Below the pieces are notes generated by a model. That model did no database searches, was not told where the DNA came from, and worked only from the letters and a program-made list of their open reading frames with translations. Positions 20,778 through 33,031 of a stretch of 64,000 nt of DNA are shown in pieces. Source of the stretch: Alternaria dauci. Its lineage: Eukaryota > Ascomycota > Dothideomycetes > Pleosporales > Pleosporaceae. The stretch spans positions 930,001-994,000 of the forward strand of contig NC_091273.1 of NCBI RefSeq assembly GCF_042100115.1, given 5' to 3'. Positions within the stretch are counted from its first letter, which is position 1, and each line of letters opens with the position of its first letter. The translations under genes and the position numbers were made by a program.

Positions 20778-23005
20778 CTATAGCGGACTTCCATCCAGTC
20801 CCTCAGCCCTTTCCTGCGTCTCCGCCTCTTCCAATTCTTGCAGGATCTCAGGCAACATGGACTCGACATCCTCCTCCCGCTCACCTAGTGCTTTCGCAAT
20901 GAGCTTCTTATATGTGCCTTGCTTCTCGCTCATACCCGCTACGCTCAGATTACCCACCACTTCTCTGACCAGCTCTCTCCGCTCGAGTTGCGCACGATGC
21001 AGCAGCAGTGCTAGCCGCATCTTTTCTGCCACATCCACGGGCGAGGTGTCGGCATTCTGCTGCGGCATGCTACTGCACAGTCGACGGAGCTCGGCCTTTT
21101 GCTCAATTTCTAGCAGTGACTCGGCTTCTTCCACCAGTAACCGCAGTTCCTCTTCTTGCAGCCGGTCTGCTTCGTCGTCGTTGAGGTCAATATGTAGGCC
21201 GTTTGATGTGCCCTGTAGCTCAGCTACCTGCTTTCGTACGGCCTCAAGCTCGGCTTGGCGTCGCTTGACAACACGTTCTGCGTCAAACGACTCAGCCTCC
21301 TTCTCCTCAAGTTCCGTCTCGTATGCTGCAGCCAGCTCTTCGCATTTCTCCAGCAGTGTTGGCGCGACTTTGTTCATGAGATGTGAGGCCGTCTGCGAGC
21401 GGTACTGAACGGGTTCCCGAACAGCCATGCTGGGGAACGGTACGGGAATCAGCGGTCCTCCATCTAGATGCGGTACATGTCCGTTGAGTCGGTGTTCTGG
21501 TGGTGGTGCAAAAGGTGACGACGAAGCTTGCCTTGTCCGTCCATGCATCCGTCGTCGTTGATTGAGCTCTCGAATAAGATCGTCTGCCGTCTCGCCCTTT
21601 TTGTTCGGAATGTCTACTGCGACGTTACGTCCCAACAAACTGCGCACACATTTTCTCGCGCCGTTTCGCGCAGCGATCATAATGGCCGTGTCTCCGTTCT
21701 GGTCGGCTGCGTTGAGCAACCTAGTAACCTCTTCTGGTATCCAGGTTTCTGAGAGTTTGTTGATGATGCAGTCGAGGTACCATCTTGCGCAAACATACTT
21801 GTTCGAGCTGCTGGTTGTCGCCGCGATGTGATGGAAGACAGTACTACCGAACCAGTCTGTCCTGTGAACCGTCTGCTGGAAGATTTTGACCATACTGGGC
21901 ATGGTCTCCTTGTCGAAGTTATTTGTAAACATGACGGCGCGCATCAGGGGTGTCTCCAGGTTGTTCGACAGACAATCGATGCGTGCTCCTCGGTGTATCA
22001 ACTCCTTTACTACCCCGACGTCACCCATGGCCGCTGCCCAGTGCATGGCTGCATGCCCCTTCTCATCGATTGGTCGGTCCAGGTTTATGCTCTGCGGTGG
22101 TTCGGGCCATGAGACGGCGGATTCGTGGTCTAGCAACATGAAGTAGTCGAGTAGCTGATCGGCCCATATCTGATGTTGCTGGTCCAGGAGAGACATTTGG
22201 TCCATCCCCCGCTTGCGCTTTCTGCCGCCGCCCGTTGAGTAAGAATCCAGCATGTCGGCGTCGCCCAGCATGGACTCGGAAATGACAGTCTCGTTGTCTG
22301 GCGTGTCCTCGCGGAAGATCTGCGATCTGATCTGGGAGGCCTCGTACGGCTCTTCGCTCACTTGCGACTGCGCGGAAGTAGTTACAAAGGCTGTGGTGCA
22401 CGTCAGCTTCGTCTCTCGCGCAACAGAGCTTGAATATTGAACAATGAGAGTGATACCCTACACTGCATAGATTCAAGCGAGTAGACGTTTTTACCATTCC
22501 GGGCCGCAGCCGCAGCGGCGGCAGCAGTTTGCTTTGGGGGCTTCATGCGATTCGAGGCAGCCGTCGCATGCTTGGGTGCAGGTGGAGGGCTGCGGTCGCC
22601 AGGGACGTAGTCGAAGATGGCGCGCATCTTGTCGAGCACGCCGTTGCGCTCTGCCAGATGTCGTCCCTCGTCGAGCGGTATCCAGGTGCCTTGGTATTTG
22701 CCATATCCGCCCTGGACCTTCTCGTGCACGCCCTTTTGGACTTCGCGCTCGAGGATGCGGGTGCGAGCAGGCTTGTCGTAGTCGGCTACCTTGAGGATGT
22801 GGGTGGCGTTGATCCAGTCGTCGGCGCGGCGGCGCATGACATGGTTGCCGTTGACATTGCACTCGTAGACGGGAACCTGCAGTTTGTCAGTGCATTGTCG
22901 CAAAGCGGTGGCTGAGACCCGAGTCGCAAAGCCGTGGGTGCGGCGCACATTGCTATACGTTGCCGAGTAAATCTTGCCATCGGGCGCGGGGGGCATCTTG
23001 ACCAT
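20778..23005 (-). CDS. MBP1: APSES/KilA-N transcription factor, MBF subunit Mbp1
   Basis: Sequence-specific DNA-binding subunit of the MBF complex that drives G1/S genes through MCB-type sites. Three exons, 22949-23005, 22462-22876 and 20778-22390 (introns GTGCGC..CTGCAG, 72 nt; GTAGGG..CACAG, 71 nt), 694 aa. The start [19 protein letters not shown] leads into the KilA-N/APSES domain, with [36 protein letters not shown] and [16 protein letters not shown] poly-Ala run follows. Ankyrin repeats appear around [35 protein letters not shown] and [19 protein letters not shown] long coiled coil and a Ser/Pro-poor C-terminus complete the Mbp1/Res layout. The 72-nt intron is in phase and stop-free, so the unspliced frame stays open. 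The last intron's GTAGGG donor is weak, but phase and family continuity support it. Confidence 0.94.
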
Positions 23006-23268
23006 TCGATGAGCAGCAGCAAGGCGTCTGGGAGGCGTGTCAAGTGATTTCGTGAAGGCGTGTCTGCAGCTCGCGTCAGACGTGGGCGAAGTCGCGTTGG
23101 AGGGCCGCGTTCGCGCCTGCCCTGCCAAGCGTCGGGGTCCGGCGGTCACCAGCTTCCCTTTGCCGACCCAGAGTGAACCTCGAGCAAGCTCGCCCGCAAA
23201 CGACCCTCCGCCCACCAGCCCCCCGCCCGCACGCCAATTCACGACACACACCATCGAGGGCCGCCACT
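23006..23268. promoter_or_regulatory. shared divergent promoter, MBP1 / NDUFB7
   Basis: The two start codons are only 263 bp apart and point away from each other, so both promoters lie here. The GC-rich sequence includes TTCGCGCC at 23110-23117, an E2F/MBF-like core, and several CGCGT-type words. Autoregulation of MBP1 through these is speculation. Confidence 0.6.
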
Positions 23269-23677
23269 ATGACCGTCACAGACACCATCAAGCATGCCGT
23301 CGGCCTGGACGGCGAGCCCAGGAGTACGTCCGGCCAATCATCTCGACGCAATTGGTCATGACGAAGAAAGACTGACGGCAATCCAGAGGCTACCCGCGAG
23401 GACATGAGCGCCGCCAGACTGCCACTGCCCTACCGAGACTCATGCGCACATCTTCTTATCCCCTTGAACCGGTGTCGGTACAACGAGTACTACTTGCCAT
23501 GGAAGTGTGAGGTACGCGGAGAACCGGCCTAGGGAAAAGAAGACGACGACAGGCGGCTGACCAAGACATTAGAACGAGAGACATTCCTACGAGAAGTGCC
23601 AGTATGACGAGTTCAAGGAGCGAGTAAAGAAGATGGACGAGCTGAGGGCAGCCAAGAACGGACAGCGAAGCAACTAG
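23269..23677 (+). CDS. NDUFB7: mitochondrial complex I subunit NDUFB7/B18
   Basis: Accessory subunit of NADH:ubiquinone oxidoreductase on the intermembrane-space side. Three exons, 23269-23323, 23387-23511 and 23573-23677 (GTACGT..CCAG; GTACGC..TTAG), 94 aa. The core shows the family's two CX9C pairs: CAHLLIPLNRC and CENERHSYEKC, the latter split by the second intron. These cysteines form disulfides through the Mia40 import route. The sequence LPLPYRDSCAHLL just before the first pair and the basic EFKERVKKM after the second are typical. The N-terminus (MTVTDTIKHAVGLDGEP) has no classical presequence, as expected for Mia40 substrates. It is divergently transcribed from MBP1. Confidence 0.94.
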
Positions 23678-23969
23678 GGTACTGTCGACATGATTATGCG
23701 GAAATGGCAGATAAATCATGTGAGGCACGAGCGGAGAATGCTGCATGTATATATATCCAAGCAGCCACAACTATACGAGCCATCGATTTCAACCATGGCA
23801 GACGAGTGACGTCCATACGTTCTGGACAAATGGTAGACATTGAAAGCAAGAGAACCACAGTGCTGACTGGAACACAGTATTGCAACAATTTGACAGGTTT
23901 TCTTCAACGCTCATTCATTGTTCTGCTAGGAATCCATCCCCCTCGCCGTGAACGCGAAATCTATCAGAT

Positions 23970-25715
23970 CTACAACTTCGCCTTAGTATTGTCCAGCGCA
24001 GCCTTCTCTCTCAACTGCCTTCGCATAATCTTTCCAGATGGGTTCTTCGGAATCGCATCCACAAAGTGTACGCCACCTTCTAACCGCTTGTGTTTAGAGA
24101 CGCGCTCAGCCAGCCAACTCTTAATCTTCTCTGCAGTTTCAGGGGTGGCTTTCTCCTGCGACTGAGGCACAATGTACGCCCGAGGCAGTTCATCGCCGTC
24201 ACTGACTAGGGTTAGCAGTTGCGTGGTTGAAAGAATCGCGTCAACTTACGCTGTAACACCGATGACGGCAGCGTCTTGTACGTCGGGATGATCAAGCAGT
24301 AGCGCCTCCAACTCTGCTGGCGCAACCTGTAGACCCTTCACCTTGATCAATTCCTTCTTCCTGTCCACAATGAAGAAGTGGTTGTTCTTGTCCACATATG
24401 CCACATCTCCCGTCTTCAGCCACCGGTCTTCTGTCAGAGTCTCCTTTGTCGCATCAGGCTTGTTCCAATATCCCTTCATAACATTCGGCCCGCGAACCCA
24501 GATCTCGCCTCTCTCGCCTTGTGGCGCTTCGACCTTGCCCTCATCGTCCAACACAATCTTTGCCTCGCAGTTTGCCAGGATTTCACCGACAGAGAAGCTA
24601 TCAGAGTGGATCGAAGGATGGAATGCAGTTGCTGCACATGTGACCTCTGTCATACCGTAGCCTTGCTTGACGTTGACTTGCCCATTCGGCCATATACTCT
24701 CGAATTCCCGAATGACTTCTTGACCGAGAGGAGCGGCCCCAGACGATACGCCAGTCACAGAGCTCAGGTCGAACTTCCTCGTCGCCGGGTGTTTGGCCAT
24801 GGCTACTACGATCGGCGGCACCAGCACCAAGTCACTAATCTGATACTTCTGCACATTCTGCAGCATCTCTAGGAAGTCAAATTTGGCCATCATGTACACC
24901 GGTGTGCGTTCCTTGACAGCGCCGAAACAGAAGATAGCCTGTGCCAAAGCATGGTACATGGGGAGGAAGCAGAGAAACTTCTTCTTCTTCAACTTCTCCG
25001 TGTAGTCCGGCGCGGTGGTTAGAATGTGAATCTGTTGGGTGGTGTTTGCGATATGGTTCCTGTGCGTTATCATGACGCCTTTCGCAACGCCAGTCGTTCC
25101 CGACGAGTAGTTGAGCGCTACCACTCGGTCGAGTTCTTCCGGGGTCTGTAGGTTGGGCCAAGAGTAAGCGCTACCGCGTTCTGGGGTATCGAGAAGTTCA
25201 GTCCAATGGCGGATATGCCCCAGTTCGGTACTCTTCTCCACTTTCCGACCTTCGAACGTTGCAAGACCGTCGTCAAAGATGAAGACGCGCTCAGCGCTCA
25301 TGCCCACTTCTTTTGCAGCTGCGATTCCCGTGTCCAGGCTGCCTTCTGCGCATATCATGAAGCGCGCTCCGCTGTCCTTCAATTGGTACGCGAGCTCTCG
25401 AGCAATGTAGGTCGGGTTTGCACCTGTGAAAATGCCCTCGGCCATGATGACACCCAAGACTACTGTTGGAAAGAATAGTGTATTTCCCGAGAACAGCAAT
25501 ACGCGATCACCGGGTTGCAGGCCCGCGCGTCGCAGACCTGAAGCCAGACGTTGCGCATCGTGTCGGAATCTGTGCAAGGAAATGTTGTACTTCTCCGGGT
25601 CGCTTGCAGAGAGGAAGAGCGGAGTCTTCGGTAGTTCCGCGGTTGGAGAGTCAAAGATGTACGTTGGGAGGGAAACGTTGGGTACTGGGGTCGACCAGCG
25701 AGACTTGATGACCAT
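23970..25715 (-). CDS. 4-coumarate:CoA-ligase-like acyl-CoA synthetase, PTS1-like tail
   Basis: ANL-superfamily adenylating enzyme that activates a carboxylic acid to its CoA thioester. Two exons, 24250-25715 and 23970-24201 (GTAAGT..GTCAG), 565 aa. Motifs: the P-loop YSSGTTGVAKG (about 203-213), the aryl/acid motif QGYGMTE, GEIWVRGPNVMKGYWN, the hinge region TGDVAYVD..IVDRKKELIKVKG, and PKNPSGKIMRRQLR with the catalytic Lys. The last three residues, AKL, resemble a peroxisomal PTS1 signal. The substrate cannot be told: the family includes 4-coumarate, medium-chain and secondary-metabolite ligases. No PKS, NRPS or P450 gene lies nearby in the window. It is the last gene before the AT-rich island. 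Confidence 0.92.
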
Positions 25716-26246
25716 GTTTGCGGTTCGATTGGCTGGATGCTAGGCAGGAAGTGATGCTGTCGAGTATTTGGCGAGGGCTTAGGATTTTGAATCACTGGAA
25801 ATATGGTCTTCGGCCGATGGATTCCTTGGACACCGAGCGTGTTGCTATATCCCTTCCTGAAATCTTGCCGAGTCGGAAGGAGTAGGCACCGGTGGGTCTC
25901 TGGTCCACGTCAACATCAACAAGGGCTCAAACGGATGCATACGTACCTCAAACAGTGGCCTATACAGTGAATTTTCGTTTGCGAAATATTATTGTGGCCT
26001 TGAATGAATAGAGAAGGTCTCGGGGAGGAAGTTGCAATATGCTGCATCATGTAATTCTTACAATACCCACCGGTTCGAAGATGTCCCGAGGCATCCATAC
26101 CTGCACAGACGGCACGCTATACCACGATAGTAAGATCAGTAATTTCATTGCGTTAGTCGGGGACTCAAGGCCTCCGACAGACTGCGGAGCGAGGGTGGGG
26201 ATGCTGGTTGTGCCGAGGTAGATTTCTGGGGTAGTGCAGGGGTACA
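25716..26246. other. promoter of the CoA ligase, up to the repeat island
   Basis: 0.53 kb of normal composition between the ligase start and the left end of the TIR element. No gene recognised. Confidence 0.55.
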
Positions 26247-26294
26247 GTCTGTGCGCAGTCAACGAGCTAGTTCAGTCAACAAGCCACTTTTTGG
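26247..26294 (+). repeat. left terminal inverted repeat (two 17-bp units)
   Basis: Contains two iterations of a 17-bp unit of the form GTCAACGAGCCAGTTCA, with G-to-A and C-to-T changes, then GCCACTTTT. It is inverted relative to 44203-44263. Confidence 0.8.
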
Positions 26295-26555
26295 TAGGAA
26301 AATTAACTTTTTTAGACTTTTATATAGAGAATAACTCTTTAATAATTAACTATTATAAATAAAGCTTAATACTAAAGTTATAGAGATTAATAAGTTCTAT
26401 AGATCTATAATTTTACTTTTCTAGATTTCTTTAATATAACCTTTTTTACTTTAAAGTCTAAAAATAGGTACTTTAATATAGCTACTTTTAAGGTCTATAG
26501 AGTAAAGCTTCTATTTCTCTTAAACTTTAGTTTTAGAGATTTTTTGATAAATAAG

Positions 26556-26560
26556 CTATT
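26556..26560. repeat. target-site duplication CTATT, left copy
   Basis: CTATT directly abuts the left Gypsy LTR at 26561; an identical CTATT at 43434-43438 abuts the right LTR. This is the 5-bp duplication expected of LTR-element integration. Confidence 0.9.
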
Positions 26561-27034
26561 TGTTATATAGGGGTTTACTATACTTCTCTAAGCTTAGTCC
26601 GTACTAAGGCGAGATAGATATTGGCGATAGTCTGTGAGGTAGGATATAGAATAATTAGGTGGAAAAGAGTTATTATTATAACTAAAGAATAACGCTACTA
26701 ATTCTATAACAATAGAATAACTAGTTAATAATCTATATAAGAGATAAACTATTTAAGTTAACTATAATAAGTATAATAATAAGATCTAATATATTCTTAT
26801 ACCCCTTACCTTAGGTCCTATCCTCCTTACCCTCCCTTCTAAGAGGGAGGCCTAGGAGGGCTATAGCCTCCTAATCCTTACTAGCCTCCTAGAGGCTAGG
26901 TCTTAGTAGGATACTATTCCTTTTATATAATCTAAGCCCTACCCTAGATTTACTTTTATCTAACGTATCCGCCTAATAGTCTTCCTTTATATAACCTATA
27001 TAAAAGGAAGGTAATTCCTTATTACCTTATAATA
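26561..27034 (-). repeat. LTR of the minus-strand Gypsy element (left)
   Basis: 474 bp, beginning TGTTATATAG and ending TTATAATA (TTATAACA in the other copy, i.e. the terminal CA is mutated here). Nearly all differences from the right LTR are C-to-T or G-to-A transitions. Confidence 0.92.
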
Positions 27035-29900
27035 TTACCCCCCCTCTTAGGCGTATTATCTTAATACCCTAGATTATTATTTTCCTACGCCTAGTCTAGT
27101 AGTAGTAGTAGAGGTATAGCTACTCTAGTAGTATTATATCTTCTCTTTCCTCCTTTCCTTACTTTCCCTAACTATACCTAAGGTTTAGACTTCTTAATAC
27201 GTCTATACCTAGAACTTAACTTAATAGCGCTAGGCTTATACTAACTATATCTACTAATAAAGGAATAAGATAACCTTTTATTATAAGTAGTATAAGGAGA
27301 AGAATCTTTATTATTTTATAGATACTACCTCTAGGTAGTATATAGGCTATATTTTAGTAAAAGCTAAGTATAGCTTATTTATAACTAAGGAAGAGTAAGA
27401 GAAGGTTAAGGCTAAGAAGTATAAGAAGTACCTTACGCTTCTTTAAGCTAAGGCTAAGGTTACTTAACTTTAGTTAGAAGTAGTAGAAACTAATATATAA
27501 AAGTAAGTATTTACTAATTAAGATTATACTATTTTAAGTCTTTAGGATTACGTAAAAGAGTAAGCTAAAGGGAACTCTACCTTTAGTATAGACTTTTAGC
27601 TAACTAAACTATTATTACCTAGACTATTAACTAACTTAGGCTAGTTATAGGATAATACCTCTTTTAATCCTTTTTCTAACTTCTTTTCTTCTCTTAAGGA
27701 TCTAATCCTCCCTTCTCTAAGTATTTCTAGTAGTACTTATATACCTATAACTTATAGTTTATTAAATTTTCCTTTTATTCTTAAGTATTCTAGCTCTCTA
27801 GCTATCTTAGCTACTTAACTAAGTATTTCTACTAATAACTAATTTTCTATAAGTCCCTAACTTCTTTAACCTTATACTTATTATCTTTAAGCTTTCTATT
27901 AGTAGTTAGCTTAGTATCTAGAGGTACTCTTTCTAAGAGTTTCTTATAAAAGATAGGGTAGATACGTATACCTAGTAGGAGTTAGAGTTTATAGTTTATA
28001 TTACCTATTTCCTCTAGAACCTTAAATAGTCCTACTTAGAGGTTATCTAGTTTCTTACTTAGTTACTTAGTTTTTAAGTTCTATTATAATAGGAAAACTT
28101 TATCCCCCTTCTTAAAGGTTAGTCCCTTAATCCTTTACTTATTAGCTACCTTAGCTATTATAAGGTTCCTATAAGCTATATTCTTACTTAATTCTTTATA
28201 TAGTTCTTATATTAAGTAGGCTTTATTATCTATACCTACTATAATACTCTCTATATCTTTTAGATCTTAATAAGTAACTAGCTTATATCTATAGTTTATA
28301 TAGTATAGTAAGTACTTAGTTATTATAGACCTAGTACTATTATAGGCTAATTATACTATTAGTAAGAGTTTAACCTAGTTATCTTATAGCTTATTAGTAT
28401 ATATCCTTAGGTACTATTCTAGTATCTAGTTTATTTATTTTATCTAGCTATCTATTTTAGGGTAGAAGCTAGTTAATAGCTTCTCCCTTACACCTAACTT
28501 TACTAGGAATATATTCTAATACTTAGAAGTAAATAGTTTATTATAGTTAGTAATAAACTCTTTAAGTATCTTATATTCTAATATTAATACCTTACTAACC
28601 TTATACGTATATTCTTCTACTATAATAGTTTCTTTAGTAAGTATAAACTTTACTCCTTTTATATATTAGTATATAATAACTAGGATTATATTATATAGTC
28701 TTCTAGATCCTAGTTCTAATAATTTTAGGAGCTTTACTATAAAGTCTATTATTACGCTACTCTATAGTCTTATTAGTAGTAGTAAGGGTTATAATAAGCT
28801 ATAAGGCTTATATCTCTTAGGCTTATTTTAGTAATAAGCTAAATAGTTACTTAGGACGTCCTATACCTTTACTTATAAGTATAGTATTATAAATACCTTT
28901 ACTAAACGTCTAACTATCTCTTCTAGTAATATATATCTATATTCTAGGGACTTATATAGTTCTTTAATAAGATTTACTCTTATATATAAAGGTATATATA
29001 TTTAATTACTTTAAATTATATCTTAGTACTCTTACTTATCTTATAATAGTTTATTAGAGCTATTCTTATCTAGCTTAAACTACTAGCTAGCTACTCTCTA
29101 CTACTATTACTACTAAAGTATTTCTACCTACTTAGCTACCTTAGCTATCTTAGCTAGTTCTAGCTAGTTATAATATAGGGTACTATTAGGTATCTTCTTA
29201 AATATAGCGTTATATAGTTCTTTATAACTATCTTTATATAAGTTAAATCTCTTACTTAGAGTATTTATAGCTCTATTAAGTATTCTTATATAGTAAGTTA
29301 TCTTAAAGTTAAACTAAGCTAGTATCTTAGCCTATTAGACTTATTATTAGTTAAGTTTCTTTATTATTATAAAACTTACTAAGTTCTAGTAATTAGTAAA
29401 AACCTTAATCTAGTATAGTAGTCTTAGTAAATAGTCTTCCTACTATTTAAAAGAATTAACTACTCCTAGTAGCTCTTTATTATAAACGTTATAGTTAAGT
29501 TCTACTTTAGAGAACTTCCTTAAGTAGTAGAATACTAGTCTCTACTTCTTATCTAGGTACTACTATAATAATATAGCTCTAAGTATATAATCTAATATAT
29601 TAGTCTTAACTTACGTCTCTTATTTTAGGTTATATATCTCTAGTATAGGTACTTTAAGGAATATCTACTTAATTTAATTAAAAGCTTCCTAATATTCCTT
29701 ATTCTATTTAAAACTAATTTCCTTCTTTATAATCTTAGAGAGGGGTATTATAATCTTTAAGTAATCCTTAATAAACTTCTAGTAGTAGTTAGTAAACCCT
29801 AGAAAGGATTATATATCCTTAACTATTTTAGGTATTAGCTACTCTTATATAGCTACTATCTTCTTTAGGTTTATCTTTACTCCCTCTATAGATATTATAA

Positions 29901-31336
29901 TTAGCTTTAGCCTTTATAGACTTTTTTTATTATTATAGTACGTTTAGAGACTTTTTTTTAGATAAAGCGCGAACTAAGTAACTATAGGCTTATATAAGCC
30001 TATATTTAGTACTACTAGTATATACGTAGTATATTATAAACGCTAGATACTAAAGATATATAATAGTATTTTATACCTACTAGAGATAAGATATAACTTT
30101 CTAACTTATATATTATCCTTTACTATTTCTACCCTCTATAGCTACTCCTACTCCTACTCTTACTCCTACCTCTACCCCTACTATATCCCTTCCTTATAAT
30201 ACTTATATTACTACTAACTATAACCTATAAGCTAAATAACTATATAGCTAGTATACTAAGCGTAGCTAATATACTTTAGAGCCTTTTACTATCTTTATAG
30301 TTATAGTTAAAGCCTTATTTAAACGCTATTTATAATACTATTACTACTAGAAAATAAACTTTAGTTAGAGGAATACTAGTAGTATAGTTATCTATACTTC
30401 ATTTTACTCTCCCTATAGTATACGTTTAAACTCCCTCTCTATAATACCTAGATCGCTCTCCTTAACTACCTTATTAACGTCTAGTATTTATTAGTACAGC
30501 TACTCCTTAGTCTCTTTACTAACCCCTAAGGCTACTATAGCTAAGTAGCTATACCTAATAAGCTTAATAAGGTAACGCGTATTAGTATATATAATAAATA
30601 TTAACTTAAACCCCTTCCTCCTTAGGATTATTATTATAGTCTCCTCTACTCTCTCCTTTATTATAATATAGCTAACCTTAGTCTCTCTTATAAGGTCCTT
30701 ATTAGGTTTAGTATAGTAAAAGTGCTAAAGGACCTTAGGTTTACGCTCCTCTAACTCCTAGAAGACTTTTAGGGGTAGCTCGCTAATATATATAATACTT
30801 AGATCTTTTATATTATTAAATAGTATAAGCGGGACCTCCCCTACTAAGGTATAATTATTCTTATAGTATAATATATTAAGGATTACTATAGTATTTATAT
30901 ATAAGGTAGTTATATATAGTATAAAATAATTATATATAGTATTAAAGCTTATAAGTTAATATTAGTATAAAGGTTAGAAGTAGCTAGGTTTTTATATAAC
31001 CTCCTCTTAGTTATAGTAAATATACTATATCCTCTCTCCTTTTTATAATATATTATAATTATATTATTAGCTAATAGCTAGTAATCCTTATTATACCCTT
31101 ATAAGGTTTAATAGGTATCTTTATTAAGTTACCTTTAGTAAAAATATTTTAACTTTAGTTTTCGTGTATAGACGTTAGAGCTTTACTATAAAATACTAAT
31201 TAGTCCTATATTTAAACTACGTTATTATATTATCTTTTTTATCGACTTTTGCGACTAAGAAGCAGAGGGATAGCTGCTTTTCATTTTTTTGAAGTTATAT
31301 TTTAATGATACCCCTATACTTGCAGAAAACAAAAAA
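29901..31336 (+). mobile_element. 1.4-kb A-tailed repeat, copy 1
   Basis: Starts TTAGCTTTAGCCTTTATAG and ends GAAAACAAAAAA. It is flanked by 29886-29900 and 31337-31351, which match over 15 nt apart from two RIP-type transitions, so it looks like a target duplication. The same unit recurs at 33032-34394. The A-rich end and the variable-length duplications suggest target-primed (LINE/SINE-like) insertion. No ORF survives. Confidence 0.7.
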
Positions 31337-33031
31337 TTATAAATATTATAAAGCCTAAGCATTCTATTTCTTTTATATAGAATTTATACTTCCTTAGCTA
31401 TAAGTATAGCTTATATTCTTTAAGCTTCTTTAGTACTTTCTTTATATACTTTATATATTCTTCTAGCGTCTAACTAGTATAAACTAATATATTATTAATA
31501 TACGCTATAATAAAGATCCTAAGGTATTTATAGAGCGTATTATTAATAACTAACTAAAATATTACTAAGGTATTTATTAACCTAAAAGGTATTACTATAT
31601 ACTTAAATAGTCTATATTTTATCTTAAACACTATTATCTATTTATATCCTTTCTTAATCCTAATTTAGTAAAATCCTTCCTAAACGTTAAACTTTATAAA
31701 CTACTTAGCTCCCTAGAGTTAATTTATAAACTTAGTTATTAGTAGTAGGGGATATTAGTTCTTCTAAGTAACGCTATTTAACCTATAGAAGTTAAAATAT
31801 AGTTACTACTTCCTATTAGGCTTCTTTATAAATAAGATAGGTAAGGCTATTAGGCTTAATCCTAGTTAGATAAATTCCTTCTTTAGATTCTTCTAGATAT
31901 AATCCCTTAGCTTAGTTTTATACTTAGGTAATATAGGATATATAAGTCCTAGGCTTAGCTTTACCCCTTTATTAAGGATAATCTTATAATCCTAATCCTA
32001 ATAGTCTACTAAGTCTATAGCTTTATTTTCCTTAAAGAGTTCTCTAAACTTATTAGTTTAATACTCTTTTAGTATCTCTAATAGTAAGGGTCCTTCCTTT
32101 ATAGTTATAACTTATCTTATCTAGATAACTCCTACTCTCTAAGGGTCCTTCTTATAGATTCTCCTAATCTTATAAGGTAAGATCTTACTAAACCTCTTAT
32201 CTTAGGTTAAGCTCTAGTCTTTTAAGCTTACTCTTCTACGTACTCTAGTAACCTTATATATAGGTTCTCTTCTAAGTATTATTTATTTTTACTAATTAAT
32301 AGTAGGGTTATAGGTATCTAGCTAATTATAACCTATTAATATATCTAGTCTACCTAGATCTATAATATTAATATTTATTTAGTACTCTATACTAGCTATC
32401 TATAGCTTTATTAATTTAGTTTCTATCTATATTATACTATCTCTATATTCTATAGGCTTTTTATTAGCTAGTACTACTAGTACTAGATTCTTCTTAATCT
32501 AGTAGGGTACTCTATACTTCTCTACTACTTAGGGTAAGATTATTATTTATATAGCCCTACTATCTATAAGTACCTTAATATTCTATCCCTATATAGATAT
32601 AGTTATAAGTAACTACTTTACCTAACTATTAGTATCCTATACCTTCCTAAGGGTTATTTTAGGTGCGCCTTTACTAGTAAGACCTTATCCCTAGTAGTAT
32701 CTTAGTTTTTTAACTACTTCTCTCCCTTATACTTAGGGAAATAGCTTATATTATTCTTTAAGCTATAGTGCGTTAAGTACCTATTATTATAATAGAAGCT
32801 CTAATAGATATTCTAATAAGGGATCTCTTCCTTAGTAATCCTCTTTTTTAGTTAGGCCTTATAGTAGAGAAACTAAGGGAAGTATAAGTAGTTAAAGAAC
32901 TATTAGGCTTAGGGGTAGTAAAGGAAAAAGAGGCCTTATAGAAACTAGCTAAATAGTGTTTAGCTAAAAATAATAATAATAATATATACTCCTTTTAATA
33001 TTTCTATATCTACCTACTATATTAAGTACCT

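Noticed and set aside
23970..25715. Secondary-metabolite or toxin cluster around the CoA ligase
   Set aside because: No synthase, P450, transporter or regulator adjacent; neighbours are housekeeping genes and repeats.
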